64,000 nt of DNA from Macrosoma leucophasiata. Lineage: Eukaryota > Arthropoda > Insecta > Lepidoptera > Hedylidae. A program made the translations under genes and the position numbers. The DNA lies in NCBI GenBank assembly GCA_036365455.1, contig JAWQUS010000030.1:14404001-14468000 (forward strand), given 5' to 3'. Below the pieces are notes generated by a model. That model was not told where the DNA came from and did not search any database. It saw only the letters and a program-made list of their open reading frames with translations. Shown in pieces: positions 20,140 to 30,371 of this stretch. Within the stretch, counting starts at the first letter, position 1; every line of letters begins with the position of its first letter.

Positions 20140-20301
20140 TGTTATCGTTATCATATTATCAGAAAAGATGCGCGCGCGCAATCAACGTGCCGCGCATAAC
20201 CTGAAATCTGTCAGTAGCGCGCCCACCGCCGTGAGCAGTGCACGTGTCGTGCGCGTAAATAAAAACCCTAGTGGTATAACCGCGTGCTTCAAACTATAAT
20301 T
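20140..20301 (+). promoter_or_regulatory. Putative promoter and 5' UTR of the 5'-nucleotidase gene
   Basis: Seen: three TTATC (GATA-factor type) sites at 20142, 20148 and 20156. CpG-dense sequence follows at 20168-20250 (gcgcgcgcaatcaacg). An arthropod-type initiator match TCAGTA is at 20211, an E-box CACGTG at 20241 and an A/T-rich TATA-like taaataaaaa near 20256. Inferred: transcription starts either near 20211 or about 30 nt after the TATA-like element, just upstream of ATG 20302. No transcript data are available here. Confidence 0.4.
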
Positions 20302-20304
20302 ATG
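20302..20304 (+). CDS. Proposed first coding exon (ATG only) of 5'-nucleotidase
   Basis: The ATG is followed immediately by GTGAGT (20305-20310), a consensus splice donor. The exon at 60012 has no start codon, must be entered in phase 0, and begins with a hydrophobic signal-peptide core. ATG + 60012 gives MIRVPQLTTVLAIIVSLS..., a textbook secretion signal. Start-codon-only exons before long introns are known in animal genes. Against this: the intron would be 39.7 kb and other upstream ATG-donor pairs could serve. Inference, not proof. Confidence 0.4.
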
Positions 20305-20310
20305 GTGAGT

Positions 20311-21195
20311 GCCATGTGATTAGTTAACAATATAATATGTGTGATGTGCATATATAACGACGAATAATGAAGTGTAAATTTGAAAATTTTTCATTGCATC
20401 TGAATGTGTCAAAATGCACTTCGTGGGTAAAGAAAACGGATGGTCTTTTGCGTGATGGTTCACAATAATTATATGATTAGCACAATGTAATTGCATATTC
20501 AATTGAAAATTTTACCAATGGTAGATAATAACAAAGGTATTTTTAATAAGTAAATTTTGAGGTTGATAAAATTTAATTACGTTATACATTAGTGGTTTGT
20601 CATCTATATCTGCGTGATTAAATTTGCCAAAAAGGTAATATAATAATCTAGCACGAAGTGAGTAGTAACCTAACGTAAAGCAATTTAAACAAGTTTGTCT
20701 TTTATAATATTAAACGTTAACATTTATGTGTATATATGTTTAATATTATATATACCTACCCGTATATATGTAACCTGTAACCTAATAAGTACGTTGCATT
20801 TATTTTGCTAAATAAACATAATATTGCCATGCCGTGTCATGGAATATTTTGCAAGCAGTCACCGATTGCATTATACTTACTATTTTTTAAATTTTAACTT
20901 AAGTACTATAATCACAAGGAACCTATACGTATCAAATAGGTACATTAAATACCGTAATAAAACAACAATACTTTACATAATCACAACTGATATGCATGAA
21001 GCAGATAATTATTGATATGAAAAATACACGCTTATTAACAAAATCATACATGAATTTCACGCATCAAGATAATATTATATGAAAGATTTTATTTTTTTCA
21101 GATATACTTAATTATGAGGTATTTGTTAATTATAAAATTGTAATCGCCCTTAATTATGTGTAATAGCTCACTGACAAATCAGCTATTTTTATGTA
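20311..21195. other. Start of proposed intron 1; no gene
   Basis: AT-rich, apparently single-copy sequence. Small open frames at 20320-20502 (-) and 20824-21015 (+) have no recognisable similarity. Confidence 0.45.
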
Positions 21196-21198
21196 GGT

Positions 21199-21326
21199 AA
21201 TAATGGTGGCAAACAAGCCTGCAGTTCACATAGATGTTAAATGACGACTGCAACCAATAGGCATCTACACAAGTCACAAAGATCAGAGGTCAAAATGTAG
21301 ATGCGTTTCCACCCCTGAAGCAAAGA
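21199..21326 (-). repeat. SINE family A, older subfamily fragment
   Basis: Complement of family A 3' half: gtggcaaacaagcctgcagt, gatgttaaatgacgactgca, agatgcgtttccacccctga. Confidence 0.7.
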
Positions 21327-21334
21327 ATCTATAC
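21327..21334. repeat. Left 8-bp target duplication of hAT MITE
   Basis: atctatac, identical to 21666-21673. Confidence 0.9.
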
Positions 21335-21665
21335 CAGTGATTCCCAAAGTGGTCTATATCGACCCCTGGGGGTCTATGACAGAACGAAAGGGGTCGGCGA
21401 AAGCGAAAAAAAGTTTGGGGGTCCATGAAATGAAAATGGGGGTCCACGATAATTGATCTCAACACATACACTGATAGTACCAATTTACTTACATTATACC
21501 AGTGATTCCCAAAGTGGTCCATGGGAGACTCGATGGGGGTCTACGTAGGCGTGAATAAAAATTGGAAATATGGGAATGTGATATAAATGTAGCAAGGACG
21601 GGGGTCCACAGAAACCAGAAAAAATTGTAAAGGGTCTACAAGAAAAAATAGTTTGGGAACCTCTG
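21335..21665. mobile_element. hAT MITE with duplicated left end
   Basis: The left end is CAGTGATTCCCAAAGTGG and the right end is AGTTTGGGAACCTCTG, the classic hAT terminal pattern. The 8-bp flanks are perfect. The left terminus occurs again internally at 21500, so the element looks like two fused left halves. 331 bp, non-coding; GGGGTC motifs recur inside. Confidence 0.9.
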
Positions 21666-21666
21666 A

Positions 21667-21860
21667 TCTATACATATATCATAAAGCTGAAGAGTTTGTT
21701 TGTTTGTTTGCTTGAACGCGCTAATCTCAGGAACTACTGGACCGATTTGAAAAATTATTTCAGTGTTAGATAGCCCATTTATCGAGGAGAACATCACGCT
21801 AAGATGAATAGGAGAGGGTAGGTAACATAACAACCGCGCGAAGCCGGGGCGGGCTGCTAG
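21667..21860 (+). mobile_element. Helitron-like element (type 3, Lep1-like), tandem copy 1
   Basis: Starts TCTATACATATATC, has aagctgaagagtttgtttg with a (TTTG)n run, and ends gaagccggggcgggctgctag. The second copy follows with no gap. The element's first bases double as the right target duplication of the hAT MITE. Confidence 0.75.
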
Positions 21861-22221
21861 TCTAAACTAATATTATAGAGAGGTATTATTTTTTTGTTTG
21901 TTTGTTTGTTTTGAATAGGCTCAATAACTACTGTACCGATTTTAAAAATTCTTTCACTATTCGAAAGCTACATTATCCACGGGTAACATAGGCTATATTT
22001 TATTTTGGAAAAAATTGGGTTCCATGAGATATTTGGGTTTTTCAGACACAAGGTGTAAAAAATCAATCAGAAAAGTTACCTACTTATTTTGCGTACGCTG
22101 CCTAAACTATAAAAGATATCGAGGAAGACTTTAGGCTTTATCTATGTATAATCATCACGCTTAGACGAATAGGGGAGGGTAGGTAACATAGCAACCGCGC
22201 GAAGCCGGGGCGGGCTGCTAG
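21861..22221 (+). mobile_element. Helitron-like element (type 3), tandem copy 2
   Basis: Starts TCTAAACTAATATTATAGAG, has (TTTG)n, and ends in the same gaagccggggcgggctgctag. It is followed by T. 361 bp against 194 for copy 1, so the middle differs although the ends match. Confidence 0.75.
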
Positions 22222-22261
22222 TATGTAATAATACTACGCTGAGGTCTAAGTTGTTCCGCCT

Positions 22262-22340
22262 TTACGATAACAGTTACGGGGCCATATACTATTACCATCT
22301 AACCGGAACCCGATAGTGCTGAACATTATAACCACGGAAT
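22262..22340 (-). repeat. SINE family A fragment
   Basis: ttacggggccatatactatt ... taaccggaacccgatagtgc matches the family's middle part in reverse. A further short piece lies at 22985-23050. Confidence 0.6.
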
Positions 22341-22980
22341 AGATAAATAAAGATGGAATGGTAATGTGGGTGTGGCAAGAGTACCGCAACTATGCGTAAA
22401 CACACACAGTTCGGCAGAACCATTCGTTCGAACGACGCATGTCTTTTCAATCTCTTTTCAATCAATTTTAACATGTAATATGAAATGTCAGACCTCAAGT
22501 ATAAAGCGATGAGGTATATCTTTTCATCGGTAAGTCACAAATAACATTTATTTTTATAATACTTGTAAAAAACATTTAAATATACAAAGGAATATGAATA
22601 TTCGAACTTAAACTGCATTATTTAAATGTTACTGCTAGCGAATACATTGCTCGTTAAGCACTCGCTCAATAAACGCTATTACTGTCTCCACTTGCAATGT
22701 ACAGCATATAATGCGTCCGCTACACTTCGACTAGTTTATTGGTGAGTATATTTTTGTGTGCGTGCGAGTGTTTATTGCCTACGGGCGTTACATCTTAGTA
22801 TGCAAACTTACGCAAACGAATAGGTGCCTGAGGATTAATGTGTGGGTGATTGTCGAGATGGTGTTACATTTGTGTAAGAAATTGCATGGTGGGAGAAAAG
22901 CGGCGACACTGGTTCTAATACTAAATTGAAGCAAAGGCCATCCTTATTTACCTATTCCGTGATTATAACCATTATAACCA
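22341..22980. other. No gene seen
   Basis: Mixed sequence with a CpG-richer patch near 22750-22800. I find no coding similarity. Confidence 0.4.
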
Positions 22981-22984
22981 TTGT

Positions 22985-23050
22985 AACCATTTGGCGGGAG
23001 ATAGATTAGGTAATGCGGTAGTACCTACACCCTCAAGCTCCGACACTGGA
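22985..23050 (-). repeat. SINE family A fragment
   Basis: gattaggtaatgcggtagta and caagctccgacactggagct: the 5' end of family A in reverse. Confidence 0.6.
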
Positions 23051-23094
23051 GCTATGACAGCAGAAAAAGTTTTTTGTAAATCTATGTAAAATGC

Positions 23095-23435
23095 TAAATT
23101 GCCTCAGGAGCCTAGTGGTAGCAGGCTACTACTACTGGGTGTTGTGGGCAGAGAATATGTCATAATAATACGTTCTGGGTTCGATTCCCTGGTTTCGTTC
23201 GTCGTTCGATATTAGAAATAACGGTGTAAAATCTCTGGTTCTATTGGGATTTTTCCATTTTCTGGAAGTTTCCCAGTAGGTCCCTCGAAGTGTGGTAATG
23301 TGCCCGGAGTTGTCAATAGGCTCGCCACCTGTTACATGGCCGAAACCATATCGTGGGTGTTTGCATGTATGATTGAATGCATGCATTTACCTCTGCCTAC
23401 CCCTTCTTGAATTAGAGGCGTGAAATTGCGTTTTT
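23095..23435 (+). mobile_element. tRNA-headed SINE (family E)
   Basis: A-box region cctagtggtagcaggctac, B box gggttcgattccc, then the body (gtgtaaaatctctggttcta; ccacctgttacatggccgaa) and the end aggcgtgaaattgcgtttt. A ~20-bp insertion separates the A and B boxes compared with 32232-32546. Confidence 0.85.
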
Positions 23436-23471
23436 ATGTAAAATGCTAATAATGAAATTACGTTTGTTGGG

Positions 23472-23778
23472 CTGGGTTGCACCAAGATATTTGTTAAAGT
23501 GTCACATCCTTCTCTAACTTTAACAGATTGTTAAAGTCTCTTACTTTATTAGATTATTACTTTAACAGATCGTTAAAGTCTCTAACTTTAACAGATTGTT
23601 ACTTTAACAGATTGTTAAAGTCTCTAACTTTAACAGATTGTTACTTTAACAGATTGTTAAAGTCTCTTACTTTAGCAGATTGTTAAAGTCTCTAACTTTA
23701 ACAGATTGTTACTTTAACGGAGGATGTGAAATGTTACCATAACTTTAACAAATATCTTGGTATCTTGGTGCAACCCAG
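23472..23778. mobile_element. MITE with internal tandem repeats
   Basis: Inverted ends ctgggttgcaccaagatat. The interior consists of repeated ctttaacagattgttaaagt units, themselves palindromic. The right arm has the short duplication ttggtatcttggt. The same family at 31813-32155 hosts a Helitron-like insertion. Confidence 0.85.
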
Positions 23779-23784
23779 GCTTAG

Positions 23785-23900
23785 TATCACTTAAACTCGA
23801 GAACAGCCGGACCGATTTAGTTAAAATTAGTTTTGAAATATTCATAGAAGTCCAAGAAAGGTTTAAAAGGTGAGAAAACATGAACATTGAAACAGCATTG
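23785..23900 (+). repeat. Helitron-like element (type 4) fragment
   Basis: ctcgagaacagccggaccga, gaagtccaagaaaggtttaaa and aggtgagaaaacatgaa match the 5' half of 31078-31326. Confidence 0.6.
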
Positions 23901-24124
23901 ATGGACTGAATGAAACACAACAAAATTAACATAACCAGTTACATCATCTATAAATTTGCAGATGTTTTATGTTATTTAATACTAACTGACCCGGCGAACC
24001 TCTTATCGCCAAAGATTTGACAGGTATGAACTACATAAAAGGGAAAACGAAATTCTCGTTTTTACTTTTCCTAATGAAGATGTAATAGAGACCAATTTAA
24101 GCGTTTGTATGGAATTTCGGCGGA

Positions 24125-24425
24125 GTGTCCGCGATGTGCCTGGAGCTTACTCCACCACGCTGCTCCAATGCGGATTGGTGGAGATACGGGTTAGTGGCCA
24201 AACCGCTGTCGGATGTTTTCAAACCGCCCATAAAGCCTCCGACAAGGTTTAAGGATTGCTATCTATCAATAGCAACCGGGACCGACGGCATAACGTGCCC
24301 TCCGAAGCACGGAAACGCGTATTTTAATTTGCCACTAGCAGTCACCCATCACACACCTGACCGTGCCCGTAATTCTTAATCGAGCAGATCGCTTACGATC
24401 TACACCAGCCGCGAGGCCGCGCTTT
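24125..24425 (-). mobile_element. 5S-rRNA-headed SINE, copy 3 (tail-truncated)
   Basis: Minus-strand 5S-like blocks (cacgggcaca-type box A and tgggtgactgc-type box C, in the form ggtgtgtgatgggtgactgc) lie at about 24335-24385. The body matches copy 1. The (TAA)n tail end is missing. Confidence 0.75.
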
Positions 24426-24539
24426 TTTTCGCTTCTTCTAGTATCGGTTTAAAAATGAACAAAGGTATGCCCCGATGGCTCGCACATGTAGAAATACCTG
24501 ATGATGGTCTGATGATCGAATGAGCGAATGACTAAACAG

Positions 24540-24775
24540 TTACTGGTATACAATGAGAATGAGGATGGTAGAGGCCCAGGAAGACCAAGACTGACCTACC
24601 TTGACCATATAAGTCGAGTACGAACTAGAGTGGGGTCAAAAGTCTTAGGAATCTGCGTGCATATAGAAAGAGAATGGTGAATGTAGAAGAAGTACGGGAG
24701 GTGTGTTTGAACTGGAATATCTGGCGCTCTACACTCTCTGCCTACCTCGTAAGGGACCTGGCGTGAAGATACATA
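24540..24775 (+). pseudogene. LINE C-terminus (family H)
   Basis: Plus frame from about 24563: GRGPGRPRLTYLDHI, then VNVEEVREVCLNWNIWRS and TLSAYLVRDLA with a stop. It is the same protein end as 17401-17619 in opposite orientation. Several substitutions and no upstream domains. Confidence 0.65.
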
Positions 24776-24964
24776 CATACTGTGTTTTAATTCTATGTAA
24801 GTAGGACACTATGAAGCCCAACAACCCAGATACCAAATAAGTAATACTATAATCACGATAACTGAGTGGGTGAGATGGTTAATGTTGTCATAGTGGGTGA
24901 CATCCTGGTATGGTATTACCACAGTCTATAGAAAACGAACGTGTTAATTTTATACTGTGGTTTT

Positions 24965-25312
24965 ACGATTCAAGAAGCGCGCGTGGCCCGGCGGCTGTTG
25001 TATATCGTAAGCGATCTACTCGGTTAAGCACTACGGGCGCGGTCGGGTTGTGTGGTGACCGCTAGTGACAAATTAAATGCGCGTTTCCGTGCTTCGGAGG
25101 GCACGTTGAGCCGACGGTCCAGTTTGCTATCGATAGATAGCAGTCGTTAAACCCTGTAGGAGGCCTTATGGGCGGTTTGAAAACATCCAACACCGGGTTG
25201 AGCACTAACCCGTATCTCCACCAATCCGCATTGGAGCTTACTGGGGACTTAGGAGACTCGTGCCCAGCAGTGGGACGTATAATGGGTTGCCATTATTATT
25301 ATTACGATTAAT
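24965..25312 (+). mobile_element. 5S-rRNA-headed SINE, copy 4 (+ strand)
   Basis: Best copy for reading the head: ggttaagcactacgggcg (25022-25039; box A/IE-like) and gtggtgaccgctag (25051-25064; box C-like), spaced much as in 5S rRNA genes. Then the body, the LINE-like end (gcccagcagtgggacgtata) and the (ATT)n tail at 25296-25308. Confidence 0.8.
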
Positions 25313-25466
25313 TCACACAATACTAGACAGCGGTCCACATTTTGTGACCGACTTTAAACACATACAAATTAGGGAGCTTTGATTCTTTTGTTTTTTTTTG
25401 TTAAAATACAATTATTACAGATCACTCGGCTAATACTTTAAAAACGGTAATTTTTCCAAATCGAGA

Positions 25467-25520
25467 ACCGTTCTAACGGAAACTTAATTTGTTTTGACAA
25501 TATGTTTCCGTTAGAACGGT
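25467..25520. repeat. Hairpin, perfect 17-bp arms
   Basis: accgttctaacggaaac at 25467-25483 and its exact complement at 25504-25520, with a 20-nt loop. Confidence 0.9.
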
Positions 25521-25654
25521 AAAAGAGTAAAAGAGAAAATTCTGTGCCTTAGAACTCCTTTGACATCGTTTAATATTTACGGTTGAGTAATTTGCGCAAG
25601 GTGATCTTTTTTTATGTTATGGAGTAGCAAGCGAACTACTGTACACGTAAGTGA

Positions 25655-25815
25655 ATATACTGCCTATAAACATCTACAGAAATTTCAATGTAGATGCGTT
25701 TACCTTTCCTTGATACGTTGCTATGCCTCTGTATCGGAAATCACAGCACATTACCATTAAGTGGCAAGTAGGTTAGGTAATGCAGTGGTGCCTACGCTAT
25801 CACTGGAGCTCTAAA
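25655..25815 (-). repeat. SINE family A, older subfamily
   Basis: gatgcgtttacctttccttg, aggttaggtaatgcagtggt and cgctatcactggagctc follow the A order in reverse. Confidence 0.6.
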
Positions 25816-25819
25816 ACAA

Positions 25820-26235
25820 ATACACTAAATATCAGTTTAAGTAAACTTGTACAAGCGTAATTTACGCAGGTACCTACGCACATACATATTCTCTGCCTAC
25901 CTGTTGTTATGATACCTGTGTTGCCATTACAATAAAATTTGAAAATAAATAGCTGAAGTTGAGAAAATTTGATGATGAACTTTTATTTAAAAACATCATC
26001 ATAGACAATCATAATATCTCCTCTTGCTATCATTATATTATTTGCCGTTTTCTTCTTAATCATATCGATATATGTTTATAATATGTATGTTTGTATATTA
26101 TGTATTTATTTACATATATTATATGTATAGATATATATTTTATATAGTGTAATATTTATTCGTAGGTTATTTCCTTGTTTTATAATTAACTATTTAATTT
26201 ATAAGTTTTACGCGCCTTTAGTTGTTTTCTATTTA
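25820..26235. other. No gene seen
   Basis: Very AT-rich, with (TATA)-type runs at 26085-26150. Confidence 0.45.
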
Positions 26236-26342
26236 CCCAAAGGTTGACTCGTAGACAATGCCTTTTAGTAGCATTAAGTCCGCCTTTTGTACAACATTTC
26301 TGTGTTTGCAATAAAGTTAAATAAATAAATAAATAAAATACA
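26236..26342 (+). mobile_element. LINE 3' end (family K)
   Basis: aaaggttgactcgtagacaa, gcattaagtccgccttttgt, AATAAAG and (TAAA)n. The same 3' end, inverted, is at 17632-17730 and 36296-36395. Confidence 0.75.
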
Positions 26343-26387
26343 TATTGCTCTAACATAAGTAACTAAAGTTATAAAAAACTGTATCTC

Positions 26388-26462
26388 CACCAAAGTATTG
26401 CCCGAAGCTGTAGACAGAAGTAAACGCATTCAAGCATTCAGGCAAACACTCACATTACCTAC
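26388..26462 (-). repeat. tRNA-headed SINE (family E) tail fragment
   Basis: cccgaagctgtagacagaag ... cattcaagcattcaggcaaa is the complement of the family's 3' part. Confidence 0.5.
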
Positions 26463-26477
26463 GCTACGCTGTTTACA

Positions 26478-26667
26478 TCTAATATATAAAATTCTCGTGT
26501 CACAGTTTTCGTTGCCATACTCCTCCGAAACGGCTGGACAGATTCTCATGAAATTTTGTGAGCGTATTGGGTAGGTCTGAGAATCGGCCAACATCTACTT
26601 TTCATAACATTTCTGGACATTTTTTTTTTATTTTCTAGGGCGATACGAAGTTAGCCGGAACAGCTAG
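26478..26667 (+). mobile_element. Helitron-like element (type 2), tandem copy 1
   Basis: Starts TCTAATATATAAAATTCTCG after A and ends cggaacagctag. 190 bp, non-coding. Confidence 0.8.
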
Positions 26668-26858
26668 TCTAATATATAAAATTCTCGTGTCACAGTTTTC
26701 GTTGCCATACTCCTCCGAAACGGCTTGACCGATTTTGATGAAATTTTGTGCTTATCCGGTATCTATGAGAATCGGCCAACATCTATTTTCCATAACATTT
26801 TTGGACATTTAATTTTTTTATACCTCTAAGGCGATACGAAGTTCGTCGGGGCAGCTAG
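26668..26858 (+). mobile_element. Helitron-like element (type 2), tandem copy 2
   Basis: Begins TCTAATATATAAAATTCTCG directly after the CTAG of copy 1 and ends tcggggcagctag, followed by T. 191 bp. Identity to copy 1 is high but not complete. Confidence 0.8.
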
Positions 26859-26940
26859 TATGTATAATACAAGTTTAACTGGGCTATGTACATAGAAGGT
26901 ATAAAAAAAATGAGAAAAGTCTGTACAGTTTGGAATAAAA

Positions 26941-27295
26941 GGGTGGATTTTGAGGGAAAAAACAAGTTAGGTATAATTAGAATCTCCTGCCTGAGTTTTG
27001 CTCCCTATCGTACGAGAACCGGAACATAGAAACTCTGAAGACTTATGCTTCCATAAGTATTTTTGGGAGTCTTGTAATAAGATCTCTAAAACGGCGATGA
27101 AACTTTGCATGAAAGTCGCGTCATTTTTGTGAGGAGTTCCACGAGGGGGGGGATTTCGAGGGGAAAAACAAGTTAGGTATAATTGGAATCTCCTACCTGA
27201 GTTTTGCTCCCTATCGTAAGAGAACCGGAATATAGAAACCCTGAAAACGGGAGGATAAATATTTTTGGGAGTCTTGTAATAAGATCTCAGATCAG
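26941..27295. repeat. Tandem repeat, period ~205-210 bp
   Basis: aacaagttaggtataatt ... gagttttgctccctatcgta ... gggagtcttgtaataagatc occurs twice. The second unit is shorter. Confidence 0.85.
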
Positions 27296-27540
27296 ATGTT
27301 TCGGAATCTCACACAATCGATTTTAAAGAACCATTCTGTCTAGTATTATTTAAAAAAAGAACACAATTTGTATCCTTTATATTAGATCTTCTATGTTCTA
27401 GCATTTTTTTTTTAATTTAATATCCTCAACTTTACAATTTTCCTCAAGTTCTGATGTTGGGCCAATTCAATAAAAAATGTAGGATAAGAATAAATTCTTA
27501 ATCGCCTTCTTCATGACGTTATATTTTATTTAATTTATCA
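27296..27540. other. No feature recognised
   Basis: AT-rich; no coding similarity or clear repeat. Confidence 0.4.
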
Positions 27541-27663
27541 AATCTATACTTATAATAAAACTGTAGAAGTGTAAATTCTGTACATTGAAAATATTGTAAA
27601 AATAAATACCAGGGGATGTTACTAGATCGATACCGAACCCAAATATGTGATTAGAAAAACTTT

Positions 27664-27698
<35 letters not shown>

Positions 27699-28000
27699 TT
27701 GTTCAAGCATCACATAAAAACTACCAGTCCGATTACAATGAAACTTGGTAGGATTATACTTCAACCTTAGGCGCACAACACTGGGTACTTTTATCCCGGA
27801 AAAATGTATGTTTGTCTGTGTGTTTGTGCGCGCTAATTTCAGAAACGGCTTATTCGATTTGCGGTTTTCACTAATATATTGTGGTAAGTTTTACTTAACA
27901 TTTAGTGTTTGTTTCATGTAAATCGGTTCTGAAATAAAAAAGTTACGTTAATTTAAAGAATCATATCGAATATATTTTAACTATTCTCCATCGCTCTTTT
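27541..28000 (+). repeat. Interspersed repeat with (GTCT)n
   Basis: Starts tctatacttataataaaact, has (TGTC)n at 27664-27705 and ccagtccgattacaatgaaa. The start and the 'accgatt..gatgaaattt'-like line resemble the Helitron-like families here, but the end is not clear. Confidence 0.5.
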
Positions 28001-28004
28001 TTTG

Positions 28005-28200
28005 TTAGGGTTCCGTACCTTAAAGGTAATAGTGGAGCCTATTACTAATCCTCCGGTGTCTGTCTGTCTGTCCGTCTGTCCGCCTGTCTGTCACCAGGCT
28101 GTATCTCATAAACAGTGATAGCTAGAAAGTTAAAATTTTCACAAATCACCTATATCACCTATTTCTGTTACCGTTATAACGACAAAATTAAATACAAGAA
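28005..28200 (+). repeat. Common repeat 'ggttccgtacct ... caccaggctgtatc'
   Basis: Contains gttagggttccgtacct, (TGTC)n near 28060-28092 and gtcaccaggctgtatctcat, a repeat type widespread in Lepidoptera. Class uncertain. Confidence 0.5.
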
Positions 28201-28204
28201 ATAA

Positions 28205-28540
28205 CAAAATTGGTGTCGTAAGTGGTGTTGGTGTCGTTGGTGGCGCAGGTGTTGATGGTGACTCTGGTGGTGTTGTTGATGGCGTTAGGGGTGGTTTTTA
28301 GTCCGGATGGGGGCATTAGTGGCGTTGGTGACGTTGGTGGTATTGTGGGTAGTTTTGGAGGCGTTGGTAGCGTAGGTGTTTGGTGATGTTGGTGTTGGTG
28401 GTGGCGTTGATGGCGTTGGTGGCGTTTGTAGTGATGGCAGTGGTGGAGGTGGTAGTGGTGACAGTGGTGGTGGTGATGGTGGTGGTGGTGACGATGGTGG
28501 TAATGGTGGTGGTAGTGTTGGTGGCATTAGTGGTTAAAAA
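28205..28540. repeat. (GTTGGTGGC)n-like degenerate minisatellite
   Basis: A run of ggtggt/gttggtg triplets, almost free of C. Its complement reads as a proline/threonine-rich open frame (28285-28527), which I take as low-complexity artefact. Confidence 0.9.
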
Positions 28541-28744
28541 TGCACAAAGTTAACATTCAATTTTTCACATCCGCCATTATAAACCTAAGATCAGACATGT
28601 CATATTTTCTGCCACAGATCTACGGTTGACTCGATCGAATCTATTTACAATTAAAGATCGTAAAGAAAATAATTGTTCTGAGATGAGAATATGTGAAATA
28701 CGTGAAACCGTAATTCGTGAAATAAAATCAATTCCTACTTCCCT

Positions 28745-28946
28745 ACTATATATATTTTTATATATTTATTTATATTATAAATGCGAAAGTAACTCTGTCT
28801 GTCTGTTACCTTTTCACGTCCAAACGACTGAACCGATTTTAACGAAATTTGGTACAGAGATAGAGCTAACTTTGAGAAAGAACATAGGCTACTTAATTAT
28901 TTATAAAACGCCAAACACGCGGGCGAAGCCGCGGGCAAAATGCTAG
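28745..28946 (+). mobile_element. Helitron-like element (type 5)
   Basis: ttataaatgcgaaagtaact, then gactgaaccgattttaacga, ending gcgggcgaagccgcgggca then tgctag (28943-28946), followed by T. The left limit is approximate. Confidence 0.65.
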
Positions 28947-28949
28947 TAG

Positions 28950-29910
28950 ATAATAAACCTAACCTAACCAAAGCTGTATCTGTAGGTATCCCTAGATAAT
29001 TTTGTCTATGTTAGTTTGATGTTAGATATCGTAGATACTGCAACTTTCTTAATTATAATGCAAACTGACTTTGAATAGATATTTTTTTAAACTGTGACCC
29101 TACTAATAACATTTTAATTGTTAAAAACACAAATCATGGAAGTTTAAATCAAAATTGACAAATTTTTGACGAAGAACGGCCGAAACTGTAGCTAAGAAGT
29201 TGCTAATGACTCTTTTGTCTATTTCTATCTTACCCAATTGACAATACAACTGACAAAGATAAAGTACATATTTTTATGTTACAGCGATGTCATATCTAAT
29301 GTAGATTTATTTATGAGTGGTAAAGATTTTAGGGCGGTCTTAGAGCCCACATTGACGGTCAATTTTAGATCGGAAATTAAAACTTTGAAGGCAATGACTT
29401 CAGTCACAGTTTCAGGGGAGAGTCACGACTCGCATAATTGATTTTGATAGTTTTGTATGCATTTAGTTTGCTACTTGTCGTGAGTCGTGACTAATTTTTT
29501 TAGTACATATTATTACATATTCTCTGTTTTGGAGTTTTCCTATGAATTATGACCCACCTCTCCCACTTCCCTGGTAACACCACTGGGTACCGTAACAATG
29601 TCGTTGAAAGGTAAATATCAGAAAGGTACATACCAACTATCATAATTAACCGTTACGGGGCTCGAAACGTCCCCAAAATATTATTAAGGCACCTAAATGA
29701 CAGGCTAACTGGCACTGAAATGACTATTTGAAGACTAGGTACATGGAAAGATGCTTTACCTAAATGGTTCTATCAATCTCAATTTTCTATGAACTCGAAT
29801 TTCCATACCGTGAATTGAAAATCATTGCGATCAAATTATATTATAGCTTCGCCTACGTCTTCGTTCGCTTGGACTTTTACAGAGATAAATGATACGATTA
29901 TGTTTTTGTT
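28950..29910. other. No gene seen
   Basis: AT-rich. The frame 29238-29441 has no recognisable similarity. A short tcgcctacgtcttcgttcgc fragment at 29848 echoes the type-1 Helitron-like end. Confidence 0.4.
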
Positions 29911-29914
29911 ATGT

Positions 29915-30072
29915 TATGGAAGTGGCAAGCAAGCATGCAGTTCACATTAATGTTAAGTGGTGACTGCAGTCTTTAGACACCCACACAAAGACCAAGGTCA
30001 TAATGCAGATGCGTTACCACTCCTGAGGCATAAGGTGTTATGCCTTTGTGCCGGAAATTACAGGGCCGATCG
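29915..30072 (-). repeat. SINE family A, 3' part
   Basis: tatggaagtggcaagcaagc, gatgcgttaccactcctgag and ccggaaattacagggccg in reverse order. It breaks off at 30072 within the family's middle. Confidence 0.8.
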
Positions 30073-30371
30073 TGATAATGTTATCACGATTATGTGATAA
30101 TGTTCGAATCCACAGTTATTACGAAGCCATCCCCTTAAAAAACTCGCCTTCAAATTTCAACGATTACTGTTTTATTACAATGTACCTATGTTAAAAGTAT
30201 GCAATTTGCTATTTGATTGTTATTTGCAATTGAAGCAAATTGTTTCGCACAGCAAACAATAGTCAGGTGGAATATTTTTAATTCAGTGCGAGTCTGTGAC
30301 GTGTGACATAAGCAAATCATTCGGCGTGGAGAATTGAAGAATTACAATACATACCTACGTACCTTCTTCCA

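Noticed and set aside
23520..23720. CRISPR-like regular repeats
   Set aside because: The repeats are variants of one short palindrome without unique spacers, inside a MITE in a eukaryotic genome.
28285..28527. Proline/threonine-rich open frame
   Set aside because: Complement of a GGT-rich minisatellite; no start context, exon signals or similarity.
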